Source: Halicephalobus mephisto (taxonomy: Eukaryota; Nematoda; Chromadorea; Rhabditida; Panagrolaimidae). Taken from it: DNA of 64,000 nt. Location: the NCBI GenBank assembly GCA_009193035.1, contig SWDT01000221.1:1-64000 (forward strand), read 5' to 3'. The position numbers were made by a program, and so were the translations under genes. The notes beneath the pieces were generated by a model, which saw nothing but the letters and a program-made list of their open reading frames with translations, searched no databases and was not told the origin of the DNA. This document shows positions 1 through 11,494 of the stretch, piece by piece (the stretch's first letter is position 1; each line of letters starts with the position of its first letter).

Positions 1-359
1 CAATAAGTGTCAAAACTCAGAAAGAAAAAAACAAAGATTTTTGGAGACAAATGGTCAGTCAGAAAAGACCGATCGATCGCCATTGATCCAATCGCGCGCC
101 AAGGACAAAAAGGAAAAACGGGCTTGTGAGAGGAAAACTTGGGAAATTGCAGGCACTCAAAACGATAAAACTGTCAAGTTTTCCTGCAGGAATGGACCAG
201 ACTTGACAATTTTCCGGATTTTAAGTACTCAAAGAAATTACTTTTTTTTAAAGAAAGTTTTAATGTTTATTTTATCAAAGTTAAAATTTTAGCTTTTCGA
301 ATGAAAACGGAATTTTTCTTTTTAAATAATTTATTAAAATTAATAAAAGCGAAAATTTT
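1..359. other. unassigned sequence at window start
   Basis: The first 240 bases are less AT-rich than what follows and hold a short open frame starting near 41, but it has no splice-site support and a lysine-rich low-complexity composition. I see no gene here. Confidence 0.3.
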
Positions 360-860
360 AAATTTTAATAAAAAATAATATTTTAAAAAATCAGAAATTT
401 CGTCTCACCACGAAAGTTTTTAATTTTAATAAAAATAATATTTAAAAATCAGAAATTTCGTCTCACTACAGAAATTTTTAATTTTAATAAAAAATAATAT
501 TTAAAAATCAAAAATTTCGTCTCACCACGAAAATCTTAAATTTTAATAAAAAATTATATTTAAAAAAGTCTGAAATTTTTAATTTTAATAAAAATAATAT
601 TTAAAAAAAATCAAAAAATTCGTCTCACCACGAAAGTTTTTAATTTTAATAAAAAATAATATTTAAAAAATTCAGAAATTTTTAATTTTAATAAAAATAA
701 TATTTAAAAAAAATCAAAAAATTCATCTCACCACGAAAGTTTTTAATTTTAATAAAAATTATATTTAAAAAAATTCAGAAATTTTGTCTCACCACGAAAA
801 TTTCTCAAATTGTCTCTCACCACGAAAATTTTAAATTTAGTTATTTTGATAAATAAAAGT
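360..860. repeat. tandem array, about 60-bp unit
   Basis: About eight copies of a unit consisting of a TTTAATTTTAATAAAAATA stretch followed by a segment containing CGTCTCACCACGAAA. Some copies lack the second half. The GC-richer segment is a variant of the motif that recurs across the whole window. Confidence 0.75.
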
Positions 861-1986
861 ATAAAGTTCGTTTTCTTAAACCTTTATAAAACTTGAAATT
901 TGATAGTTTTTGACGAGGATTTGAAATTTTACAACAGCGGATAAGCCGAAAAAGAACGGAAACGGTCAGCAAAGAACGAGGAAACAGTCAAATTACATAA
1001 TTGCGAGCTTTTGCGCGAGGTTAATAAAATTGAAGACCCTCAACGAGGACAATCGACCAATCAAGGACCCAACAAAACCATACTATTATAAAAATTAGAA
1101 CAGGATTTTCTTAGAACACTATTTCGACAATAATTTTCACAAATTTTTAGGATTGAATTTGGTGTAAAAAATAAATTTCTGAAGATTTTAGAATTTAAAA
1201 ATAATTTCTGAAGATTTATAATAACTCCCTGGAATCTAGAAAGAGATTTTTAAAGATTCTAGAATCTTTACTAAAGTTTTTGAAGATTTCTAGAATCTTC
1301 GGGAAATTTAATAGACGATTTTCGAAAATTTTGGAAATTTTATAAAAGTTTTTAGAATTTAAAAATAATTTCTGGAAATTTATAAAAGCTCCCTGGAATC
1401 TAGAAAGGGATTTTTAAAGATTCTAGAATCTTTATGGAAGTTTTTGGAGACTTCTAGAATCTTCGGGAACTTTAATAAATGATTTTTGGAAATTTTATAG
1501 AAGTTTTTAGAATTTAAAAACAACTTCTGGAAATTTACAAAGGATCCTTAGAATGTAGAAGAGAATTTTTTAGAATTTCAGAATCCTTACTAAAGTTTTT
1601 GAAGATTTCTAGAATCTTCCAGAAATTTAATGGACAATTTTTAAAGCTTCTAAAATCCCCAAAAATATCATGGAAAATTATGAAGATTTCTAGAATCCAG
1701 TAAAAAATTTCAAAGTACTTAAGTTTTTAAGAATATTTAAATTTTTAAGATTTTTGGAATATTTAAATTTTTAAAAATTTTTGGAATATTTTAATTCTTA
1801 AGGATTTTTAAGAATTTTTAGAATATTTTAATTTTTAAGGATTTTTGAAATATTTTAATTGTAAAAATCAATAGGCCTTGATTGAGCCGAAAATGGCACT
1901 CGAGACCTTAGTTGCGGGGCAACGAAAACAGTTATTCTCGAGAAGAAATCTTGATTCGCGTCATATCGGTCAAAACTTCCTTTGAT
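861..1986. other. intergenic, degenerate repeats
   Basis: From about 1,140 to 1,720 there are roughly three copies of a ~180-bp unit built on 'agatttctagaatcttc'. The patches at 910-1,090 and 1,880-1,985 are less AT-rich, but I find no frame with splice sites in the first. The second lies just beyond the stop of the small minus-strand candidate gene and may be its 3' flank. Confidence 0.4.
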
Positions 1987-2721
1987 CTATTTGTTTGGGA
2001 GGTTTGGCCGGTAACTGGACCTCAATGGACGTGTTTGACTTTTGGATTTATATTCAATGACACGCAGAAAGTAAAACTGAATTTGACAAGTGGCAAAATT
2101 TTACAATTCAAAGGGATGTGAATCCGGTTCCTAACACAAAAATTTTCAAAAGTTTTCAAAAATATTAAAATTATTTTTATTAAAATATTAAAATATTAAA
2201 AAATTAAATTTCAAGACAAAAATTTTCAAAAATATTGAAATTACTTTTTTATTAAAATTAAAAAAATTAAATCTCAAGACGAAAATTTTCAAAAATATTG
2301 AAATTATTTTTATTAAAATTTTAAAAAATTAAATCTCAAGACGAAAGTTTTCAAAAATATTAAAATTATTTTTATTAATAAAATTTAAGAAAATTAAATC
2401 TCAAGACGAAAGTTTTCAAAAATATTGAAATTATTTTTATTAATAAAATTTTAAAAAATTACTTCAAAGTGAATTTTTAAGATTATTGTGAAATAAAAAA
2501 AGTGAATTGGTTCTGAAAAGTTATCATTTTTACTATTTTTAAATTTTCTTCATTTTTCGCGGTAATTCAAAAATTACAAAAAATTATTTTTATAAAATTT
2601 TAAAATTCTGATTTTCATATTCAAAACTTACGTCAGCAGAGGTGTACCGAAATTGCCTCGGGGGTTTTTTCGGCGGGACCAAGGATACTTGGCCAGGAGC
2701 TACGGTTTCGAACCCCATCAT
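1987..2721 (-). CDS. hypothetical two-exon small protein (about 59 aa)
   Basis: This candidate was assembled by eye on the minus strand. Exon 1 runs from ATG at 2,721 to 2,632 (30 codons, beginning MMGFETVAPGQ and containing the basic/proline motif PPKKPPRQF). It ends in a strong donor, GAC|gtaagt. The next minus-strand acceptor, aattcag at about 2,077-2,083, opens exon 2 (2,076-1,987), which continues in the same phase for 29 codons to a TAG. The 555-bp intron is filled with a 62-bp tandem array. The PPKKPPR stretch could be an SH3-type ligand, but I recognise no family. Exon 1 is well supported by its donor and composition. Exon 2 is weaker, because another exon further left cannot be excluded. 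Confidence 0.35.
2150..2475. repeat. tandem array, about 62-bp unit
   Basis: About five copies of a unit containing 'caagacgaaaattttcaaa' and an AT-rich tail. It lies inside the intron of the small minus-strand candidate gene. Confidence 0.75.
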
Positions 2722-2939
2722 GTTGCAAAAAAAATTTCGGATTTCTCATAAATCTGATCTCAAAAAAAATAAAATAAAATCTCCAAAAAAATCACGCACG
2801 ATTTTTTTTAAAAAAATAAACAAATGAAGGCACTTGAGAAATTGAGAGATTAACGATGCCGACAAAAGAAAATTTTTGTTGACTTCAAAATGAAACTGGA
2901 GATTTTTAGGCAAATAGAAAAAATACTGTTGTAAAAAGT

Positions 2940-3700
2940 AAAGTAGATATTTTTACAAAATGATCCTGACATGAATTTTAAAAACTTTTAAAACCTAAAA
3001 AATTTCTAATTTTAATTTAATTAAAAAAAATATTTTTACAAAATGGTCCTAAAACGAATTTTAAAAACTTTAAAACCGAAAAAAATTTTTTATTTTAATT
3101 TAATTTAAAAAAATATTTTTACAAAATGATCCTGACATGAATTTTAAAAACTTTTAAAATCTAAAAAATTTCTAATTTTAATTTAATTAAAAAAAATATT
3201 TTTACAAAATGGTCCTAACACGAATTTTTTGGACTTTCTAGAAGTTTCCACAGGATTCTCGAAAATTTCAGAATCTTTCATTGGATTTCGGAGGATTCTA
3301 GAAAGTTATTTACAAAATTTTAGGATTTCAGAGATTTTTATAAGAAAACTAAAAAGTTCTAGAATATTCCACTGGATTTTGGAGGATTTTAGAAAATTTT
3401 ATAGTATTTTATTAGATTTTGGAGGATTTTAGAAAATTTTGCGAAATTTTAAGATTTCAGAAGCTCATATAAGACAATCGAAAAGTTCTAAAATATTCTA
3501 GAAGACTCTGTGGAATTTGAAAACTTCCCACTAGATTTCAGAGGATTTTAGAAGTTTCTATGGAATTTTAAGACTTCAGAAGCTCATATAAGACAATCGA
3601 AAAGTTTTAAAATATCTCATTATATTTCAGAAGTTTATATAAAATCTAAAAATCCTCTAGAATCTTCTGCTGGATTTTGGAGGATTTCAAGTTTCCGCAA
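2940..3700. repeat. two adjoining AT-rich tandem arrays
   Basis: From 2,940 to 3,230 there are three copies of a ~90-bp unit with 'caaaatgatcctgacatga' (a member of the window-wide motif family). From 3,230 to 3,700 there is a degenerate array of 'ggaggattttagaaaattt' and 'aagctcatataagacaatc' segments. No gene is seen. Confidence 0.65.
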
Positions 3701-4231
3701 AAATTTAGCCAAAAACAAAAAGTTGAAATTTGCAAATTGAATTTCGAAAATGCGTTCGAAACCATTGACCTGCCAAGGCCGATCAAATTGAGGTCTCATA
3801 CCGCAATCCTCAGAATTGCCTTCAATTTTCGAACTCATTCAAAAATAATCAATTCTGAAAATTACGTCAAAAGTCAGACTATTGTAAAAAATCAAAAATA
3901 AGTTTTTCGAAATTTTGGAAATTAAGTGAAAACTAAGAAGACAGAGCGCGTCGGTTTGCCAGATTTACGCCTAATTTTTTATAAAATTTCTTCGAAAATA
4001 ATTTTTATAATTTTTTAAAAACTTCAAAAATCAAAATTTTCATTAAAAAAAATAAAAATATTTTTATAAAACTATTTCGAAAAAAATTTATTGAATTTTC
4101 CCGGAATTTTTAGGGTTATAAAAGTGATGACAGAACGAGTTGATTTTTATATGAAGTGCCAGATTTATTTTTCCTCATTCGTTCTTGGGCGGGAATTTAA
4201 AAATTCAAAAAAATCATAAAAATTAAAATTT
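3701..4231. other. unassigned; possible short exon at 3,770-3,838
   Basis: On the minus strand an ATG at 3,838 opens 23 codons with non-repetitive composition, ending at a weak donor, CAG|gtcaat (3,770). No partner exon can be shown, so I do not call a gene. The remainder is AT-rich, with a member of the 'cgcgggaatt' spacer family near 4,110-4,200. Confidence 0.15.
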
Positions 4232-4673
4232 AAAAGTCCTTCGAAAGTGTCGAAAGGATTGCTAGTATTATAAAAATAAAAGTTTTTGGAGATTTTTTGA
4301 GGCGAATTTTCAAGATTTTCTGGGAAATTTTAGGATTTAAACAAGAAGGAAGAGGAGCGCGCGTGCCGACAGTGCGAGTCCATTTCCAAAAATTACCACT
4401 TTTTCCATTTTTGATTTTACTCGCCCGGGAATTCAAAAAACTGAAAATAAAAGTTCTTCGAAATCTCGTCGATGTAAATTTACTATATACTTAGAGAATA
4501 CTAGAATTTAGGTAAAAGAGAAAAAAGAGCGAGTCGATTTTGGGAAAATTACCACTTTTTCCATTTTTTTTATTTTTTCACTTTCCGCGCGAATTCAAAA
4601 ATTCCAAAAAATAAAAAAACTAAAAATATTTTTAAAATTACTTCAAAATGAATTTTTAAGATTGTTGTAAAAG
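4232..4673 (+). repeat. left arm of a 440-bp near-identical inverted repeat
   Basis: This segment reappears inverted at 13,153-13,590 with only scattered substitutions and small indels. Shared landmarks include GCGCGCGTGCCGACAGTGCG, CTCGTCGATGTAAATTTACT and CGAGTCGATTTTGGG. It contains two copies of the dispersed 'gaattc-cgcg ... accactttttccatttt' module. The arms bracket 8.5 kb. Confidence 0.85.
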
Positions 4674-4879
4674 AAAACAGTCAATTTTGGAAAAAAATTA
4701 AATAAAAATTTTTAAAATTGTTTAAAAAATTAAAAAAGTTTAAAATTAAATAAAAAATTGAAAATTGAAAAAATTTTAAAATTTTAAAAAAATTAAATAA
4801 AAATTTTTAAAATTTAAAATTGAAAAAAAAAATTAAACAGAAATCTTAAAAAAAATACATTTTTAATTATATCCCTTGT

Positions 4880-5863
4880 TCAAAACCACGCAGACTCGTT
4901 TTCTCGTGAATGATCTTTGGAAAAATCGTAAAGAGGCTCGGATAATACTCTGAGCCCCCTTCCGAGTCTAAGACGGGTTTCCGAATCACCAGAAACGAAA
5001 CTTTTGTGAATCTTGTCAGCAGGGACCCGAATTGGATCCTGGGATCAGGAAAAAATAAAAAAAACTTGATTTAAATAAAATTTTCGAATTATATTATTTT
5101 TAATTTTTTAAAATGTTTAAAATTTTTTATAAAAATAAAATTTAAAAACATTCATTTTCGAAAAATTTCGGAAATTTTTTTTAAATTCAGAAAATTTATG
5201 TTAGAAAAATTAAAAAATTATAAAATTATAAAAAATTCGTGTTAGAAAAATTAAAAAATTTTTATTTTTAAATTAAAAAATTTTGGAAAATAATAAAATT
5301 TCAGAAAATTTTTCTAAATTAAAAAATAATAAAATTTCAGAAAATTCGCGTTAGAAAAATTTTGAAAGTTTTTTTAAATAAAAAAATCATAGAATTTTGG
5401 GAAATTTAGAGAATTATTATTTTTAAATTTAAAAATTATAAAATTTCGGAAAATTATAAAAAATTTATGTTAGAAAAATTTAAAAATTATAAAATTTTGG
5501 AAAATTTGTGCCAGGAAAATTTTTATTTTTAACTTTTGGAATAATCCATTTCAAAATTTGAAGAACAAACAACCAGATTTAATCCTTTGGAAATAGTTAG
5601 TGAAGTTTGCAGGGAAATAAGCCGAATCGAAACCGATCCTGTAAACTTGGCCAAAGACAAACTGTCGCCGATTGACAGCTAAATGAGATTTTTCGAATCC
5701 GTCGTGGTCAGTCCAAATTTCGAGGGTCTACGCCAGACCACGAGAGTCCCGTGAGAGCTCTCAATGTTCCTTGGGACAATTCTGACCAAGCTAATTTTTC
5801 ATCGACGAAATCGATCGAGGCAATTTGGTCAAGAAACACATGTACTGGAGATCTGTCAATCAT
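4880..5863 (-). CDS. hypothetical protein, three exons (about 132 aa), possibly the 3' part of a longer gene
   Basis: This is a minus-strand gene assembled from exon-like islands. Exon a runs from ATG 5,863 to 5,732 (44 codons, MIDRSPVHVFLDQIASIDF...) and ends GGC|gtagac. A 53-base intron ends in ctcatttag. Exon b is 5,678-5,571 (36 codons, LSIGDSLSLAKFTGS...) and ends at gtttgt, a donor also used in rnr-2 and ints-5 here. A 532-bp AT-rich intron leads to exon c, 5,038-4,880 (52 codons and TGA, DPIRVPADKIHKSF...SAWF). All joins are phase 0, and the product has balanced composition unlike the surrounding low-complexity frames. I recognise no domain. The upstream exon at 7,319-7,537 ends in phase 0 but finds no phase-0 acceptor before exon a, so whether the two belong together is open. 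A 13-codon exon near 6,770-6,815 may intervene. Confidence 0.45.
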
Positions 5864-6654
5864 CCAAGGACCAGATTTTCGAGGATTTCAAAGCACTTGA
5901 AAAAACTGGACTTGAAAATTAAAACTATTTCCTGATTTTTTTTGTTTTAAAACAAAAATTTTTGGAACATTTTATGTTTTCTGAAATCTTATGAACAATT
6001 TTGAAAATCTTTAAAAATATCCAAAAATCCGGAGTTTTCTGAAATTCTTTAAAATTTCAAAATTTTATAAAAAATTTCTAAAATTTTCTAAAATTTCAAA
6101 AATAAAAAAAAATAAAATTTTTCAGAAAATTTTAAAATTCTAAAAATTAAAAAAAAAAACAAAATTTCAAAATTCTATAAAAATTTCGAAAATTTTAAAG
6201 ATTTTAAAAAATTTCTAAAAATATTAAAACTTTTAAAAAATATCAAAATTTTTTTAAAATTCTAAAATTTAAAAAATCTCCAGAATTTTAAAAAATTAAA
6301 AAAAAACAAAATTTTTCAGAAAATTAAAAAAATTAAGTTACTGTAAAATTTTTAAAATTTTTTTACTTTTTTATTTAAAATTCTTTTATTTTTGAATTTT
6401 CTAAAATTCCAGTTAGGACAATATTCTAAAAACGCTCATTTTTATTTTTAAAAAGTATTTTTTAAAACACAAATCCGTGAAATTTTTAAAGAAACAATTG
6501 GAGCGCGAATATTTATGAAAACTTAGAAAACTTAAATCCGATATTCTACCCGAAAAAACGGAATTTGAGATAAATCCATTTTTTTAAAATCAAATTCAAG
6601 ATTGACTCAAATCTCATGAGGAAAATAAAATTTTCAAAAAAATCAATAAAAATT

Positions 6655-7215
6655 CTGATTTTTCAAAAAAAAACAAAAAAAAATAAAAAAAAACAAAAAA
6701 AAACAAAAAAAACAAAAAAAAAATAAAAATGACAAAAATGACAAAAAAGACAAAAAAACAAAAATGACCGTAAAGGTTGTGGGAAAGCTCAGTTCACAGA
6801 CCTTAAGCTATGACGAAATGTTCGAAAAATCAAAGTAATTTTATTATCAAAATTGTTAATTTAGAACTACTTAATTTCGGAAAAATTTTGAACAAAGTAT
6901 AATTCAGAATCTGAGAAAGTTAAAAGTAGTAATTCGACTTCAGAATCTCAAAAGTTTGATATCAAAGTTGGTAGTTTGATTTTAGAATCCCAAAAATTCG
7001 ACTTCAGAATCTTAAACAAATGTTTGATGTAAAAGTTGATAGTTTGACTTCAGAATCTCAAAAGGTCAACATCAAAGTTGGTAGTTTGACTTCAGAATCT
7101 CAAAAGATCAACATCAAAGTCAATAATTCGACTTCAGAATCCCAAAAGTTCGATATCAAAGTTGATAATTCGACTTCAGAACCCCAAAAGATCAAAACCA
7201 AACAAAATTATTTAA
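6655..7215. repeat. A-rich simple repeat and 41-bp tandem array
   Basis: From 6,660 to 6,765 lies (A)n interrupted by single C, T or GAC. From 6,920 to 7,210 there are about six copies of a ~41-bp unit containing 'tttgacttcagaatctcaa'. The 74-codon frame across the array is a by-product of the repeat. Confidence 0.7.
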
Positions 7216-7318
7216 TTTCAGAATCCAAAAAAATCAAAAATTAAGTTATTAATGTTAAGAATTTTTTAAACAAAAAATTTAAAAAATTAATTTTGTTTAA
7301 ATTTTTAAAATAACCTAC

Positions 7319-7537
7319 CTTAACTGGCTTGAACCCTGAGGCAATCGGCAGAGCTTGGACGGAATCTGTGGAATGAACCAGCTCTACAGGGGCTACAGTA
7401 CCCATGGAAGCACCGATTCTGACGAAAGCTGAGTTCTCCCGGCTGGCGGAGAACGTCGTTGAATTCGGTTTTTTCGAAGACAAATATTCTTCAAAAGGCG
7501 AAAATGCCGATGAAGTCGTTGCCTGAGGCAATGGCAT
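7319..7537 (-). CDS. first exon of an unidentified gene (73 aa)
   Basis: ATG at 7,537 opens 73 codons (MPLPQATTSSAFSPFEEYLS...GFKPVK) ending in a textbook donor, AAG|gtaggt, at 7,318. Composition is serine/threonine-rich but not repetitive, and the exon is markedly more GC-rich than its flanks, so it is very likely a real coding exon. It ends in phase 0. The obvious downstream exons on this strand are at 4,880-5,863, but their first visible acceptors are in other phases. A cryptic donor four bases further on (GTAG|gttatt) would join the acceptor ctccag at about 5,850 in frame. No family is recognised. Confidence 0.5.
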
Positions 7538-8926
7538 TTTTAATTTTACCTAAAATAAAATTTCAAAATTATCAATTTCAAAAAAATAAAAAATTCAAAA
7601 ATTTAAAATTTAAAAAATAAAAAATTTAAAGAATTTTATATTTTAAAAATCAAAAAAATTCAAAAAGCTGGGGAAATAAAAAATTTAGGAAATTTTAAAA
7701 ATCAAAAAACTTTTATATTTTAAATTTTAAAAAATTAAAAAAATCAAAAATTTTTAAAATTCATGAAATTTTAAATTTAAAAAAAATCAAAAACTTTAAA
7801 ATTTTAAAATTCAAAAATTTATGAAATTAAAAATTTTTAAAATTAAAAAAATCAAAAACTTTAAATTTTAAAATTAGAACAAAATTCCACAAGGACAAAT
7901 TTGAAATCATCCGGAAAATTTGTGAATTATTAATTTCGAAATTTGGCTCCAGAATCGGGAATCGGACAAATCAAAGAAACGAGAAAATTCATCTTTTTCA
8001 ATTTTCGTCATTTTCGCAGAAAAGAAATAAAATTTGCCCGTTCATCCGTCAAAAAAGTTACGGAAATTTGACCAATAATTCATTTCAGAGCGGGATTAAC
8101 GATCATCACTGGTCACGTTCCACACAAACTTGGAGAACTTTTTTCAAAAAAATCTGAATCATCGGTTTCAGAACTTCAAAAATCACAAAATTCACATTTT
8201 TTATAAAATATAAAAAAAATAATCTTTTTTAATTTTTAAAAATCATAAAATCCATATTTTTTATAAAATATAAAAAAAATAATTTTTTTTTAATTTTCAA
8301 AAATCACAAAATCCACATTTTTTATAAAATTTTAAAAAAATTAATTTTTTTTTTAAATTTTCTAAAATTACAAAATTCACATTTTTTATAAAATATAAAA
8401 AAAATTAATTTTTTTTTAAATTTTCTAAAATCACAAAATTTACATTTTTATAAAATTTCCAAAAAAGTTAATTTTTTTTTTAATTTTCTAAAATCACAAA
8501 ATTTATATTTTTTATAAAATATAAAAAAAATAATCTTTTTTAATTTTCTAAAATCACAAAATCCATATTTTTTATAAAATTTTAAAAAAATTAATTTTAT
8601 AAATTTTCGAAATTTTCAAAAAAAATAATCTTTTTTAATTTTTAAAAATCACAAAATCCACATTTTTTATAAAATATAAAAAAAGTTAATTCTTTTTAAT
8701 TTTCTAAAATCACAAAATTTATATTTTTTATAAAATATAAAAAAAATAATCTTTTTTAATTTTCTAAAATCACAAAATCCACATTTTTTATAAAATTAAA
8801 AAAAAATTAATTTTATAAATTTCCAAAAAAATCGATTTTTTTTAATTTTCGAAACTTTCTAAAATCATAAAATTTTTAAAAATCATTTTAAAAATTGTTT
8901 AAATTTCTGCGAATTTTCAAAAAATA
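7538..8926. repeat. AT-rich intergenic with 62-bp tandem array
   Basis: From 8,150 to 8,870 about eleven copies of a ~60-bp unit ('aaatcacaaaatccacatt', then TTTTATAAAATATAAAAAAA) are stacked. The interval 7,560-7,870 is low-complexity A/T. A short, less AT-rich stretch at 7,890-8,140 shows no supported gene. Confidence 0.7.
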
Positions 8927-11011
8927 AAATATAACGCGTTTTTTGAGAGAATCGAGGGCCAAAATGACAAATGGCAAAAGTTTCTCCTTTTTTGTTGAAA
9001 TTTTAAACATTCAATCATGTGAAGACATTATTGCGAAATTTCGAGGTCCGGACTTCTGAAGTGGCTTCTGAAGCGAAATTCAGAAGGCGCGCCGTCTGAA
9101 GCCGTCAGATGTTGGACCCCCACATGTTATATATTATTCGACGTGGAATTTAATTCTGAGTCTAATGATATGTAAAGTAAACGTTTTGGATGGAATTTGA
9201 AAAAATTAGAATCAAAAAACTACTTCGAAAATCTGTTTTTCTGAGTTTTCCCCTTTTCACCCCATTGATTTAAAAAATTCTGACAACAGATTCTGAATCC
9301 TCATCAAATTCTGCATCAGATAGAAAAAAAACTAGAAAAAAAAACGGGCCCCCCGGGGACTTATGAGGAAAAATGTCCCTAAATTTGAATTTTGTTTTTT
9401 AATTTTTTTCGTTCCGGGACCACTTTTGTGGAAAATTTTGAAACACGTATTGAATGGAATTCAACTACAATCATTTTCTACTACAGATTATATGGGGTTG
9501 TCGATTAATCTTGTTTTTTAATAATTGACCCCCCTATGGGGGAACTTAGCTTCATTAAAGAGAAATTGATATTTTACCACTATAATTGGTGGAAAAAATC
9601 CAGATAATGTGTAATTTAAAGAAAATTAAATATCTAGTTAATAAATGATAATAATTTCTTGTTTTTAACTTAAATTTGACTTGTATAATCATATCTACAC
9701 ACGATTATGAAGCATCAACATTTAGAATTTACGTTTTCTTAAAACTCCAAGTACTTGACTCAATATGTTATATACCATTCAACTCAGAATTTAATGCTGA
9801 ATCTAATAATATATTATTTAGTATATTTAACTACGATTTAAAAACAATTATGAGTAAAAAACTGCTTTAAAATGTAGTTTTTCTGAGTTTTCTCCTCTTC
9901 ACTCCATTGATTTAAAAAATTTTGACAGCAGATTCCGAATCCTCATCGAATTCTGCATCAGATAGAAGAAAAATTAGGGAAAAAAAGTGGGGCCCCCGGA
10001 GACTTATGAGGAAAAATGTCTTCAAATTTGAATTTTGTTTTTTAATTTTTTTTCGTTCCGGGACCACTTTTGTGGAAAATCTTAAAACATGTGTTGGGCG
10101 GAATTCAATCCCAAATCATAGGAGATCAAACCTTTAGACAATACAGAAAACATCACACCACTACCAAAACGTACTGGACGTCGTCGACAGTATGACAATT
10201 CTAACGAAAGAAGATATCATAATGAACTATTGTAAAATTCAATTACATTTTCAATAATCACAAAGTCTCATAATATAATTCTATGTAAACTTTATAAATT
10301 ACGAATCTTAAAGTACAATATCATAATATTTAGGAAATAAAATACAAGAATATATCTTCTCTTATTACGGTAACTTTTAACTAAAGACTCTCTTATCCGA
10401 GATCAAAATTAGGACACTTTATGATAATCCCCCATGATCTGTAGTGGAAAATGATTGTAGTTGAATTCTATTAACACGTGTTTCAGGATTTCTCAACAAA
10501 GTGGTCCCGGAACGAAAAAATTAAAAAAATAAACAAAATTCAAATTTCGGGATATTTTTTCTCATAAGTCTCCGGGGGGCCCGTTTTTTTTTCTAATTTT
10601 TTTCCCATATGATGTAGAATTTGATGAGGATTCAGAATCTGCTGTCAGAATTTTTTAAATCAATGGGGTGAAAAGGGGAAAACTCAGAAAAACAGATTTT
10701 CGAAGTAGTTTTTTGATTCTAATTTTTTCAAATTTCATTCAAAATGTTTACTTTGCATATCATTAGACTCAGAATTAAATTCCACGTCGAATAATATATA
10801 ACATGTGGGGATCCAACATCTGACGGCTTCAAACGGCGCGCCTTCTGAATTTCGCTTCAGAAGCCACTTCAGAAGTCCGGACCTTGAAATTTCACAATAA
10901 TGTCTCCACATGATTGTATGTTTAAAATTTCAATAAAAAAGGAGAAACTTTTGCCATTTGTCATTTTGGCCCTCGATTTCCCTCGATTTTCTCGCAAAAC
11001 GCGTTATATTT
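8927..11011. mobile_element. 2.1-kb foldback element, probable non-autonomous DNA transposon
   Basis: The ends are long inverted repeats beginning AAATATAACGCGTTTT (8,927 rightward; 11,011 leftward). Homology runs about 550 bases inward through CGAGGGCCAAAATGACAAAT, AAGGCGCGCC and the 'cgttccgggaccacttttgt' segment to about 9,480 and 10,450. Between the arms sits a third, more diverged copy of the inner part (about 9,700-10,140) in the same direction as the left arm, so the order is copy, copy, inverted copy. No transposase frame is visible, since the open frames at 9,676 and 9,922 are short. The flanks are AT-rich and do not show a clear target duplication. Confidence 0.7.
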
Positions 11012-11494
11012 GACAATTTCGAAATTTTTTTTTTAAATTTTAAAATTTTAAAATTTTTTAAAGATTTTTTTATTTTTTAAAAAGTATTTAGGAATCTCGG
11101 GGTCATCGGATGCAAAACCCCCTGTCGAGCCTCAGGCGTTAATGATTATATATGAAAATATAAAAATTCGGAAAATTTCATTGAAAATCAATTTTTTATT
11201 CAAAAAATAAATAATCAATAAAAACTGAAAATAAAGGTACGTTCAAAAGCGAAAAATAATCTCGATGACAGTCGACGGATTTTCTTTAAAAAATCATATT
11301 ATAAAAAAATAAAAATTTTTGTTTTGAAGAAAGTTCAAAAATTTTCAAAGATTAGTCTACGTGACGATTTCGAAATTAGTTTTTTAAGGGAATTTTTCCG
11401 AACAGATCTGGAGGCTTTTATATCGGGGTACACAACCCTCTGGCCGTCTTCTGGAGTCATATATGGAGGTTTGAGGAACTTTAGAAAACTCCAA
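11012..11494. other. intergenic, no gene seen
   Basis: AT-rich sequence with a less AT-rich patch at 11,100-11,150 and a stretch from 11,230 to 11,490 whose short open frames on both strands merge into the GGTACC-type array that follows. Neither frame has splice sites or recognisable composition. Confidence 0.35.

Noticed and set aside
41..292. 83-codon frame at the window start
   Set aside because: Low-complexity lysine/phenylalanine content, no splice sites and no recognisable composition.
5764..5919. Plus-strand 51-codon frame beginning MFLGTILTKLIF
   Set aside because: Antisense to the minus-strand exon 5,732-5,863, which has matching splice phases and better composition.
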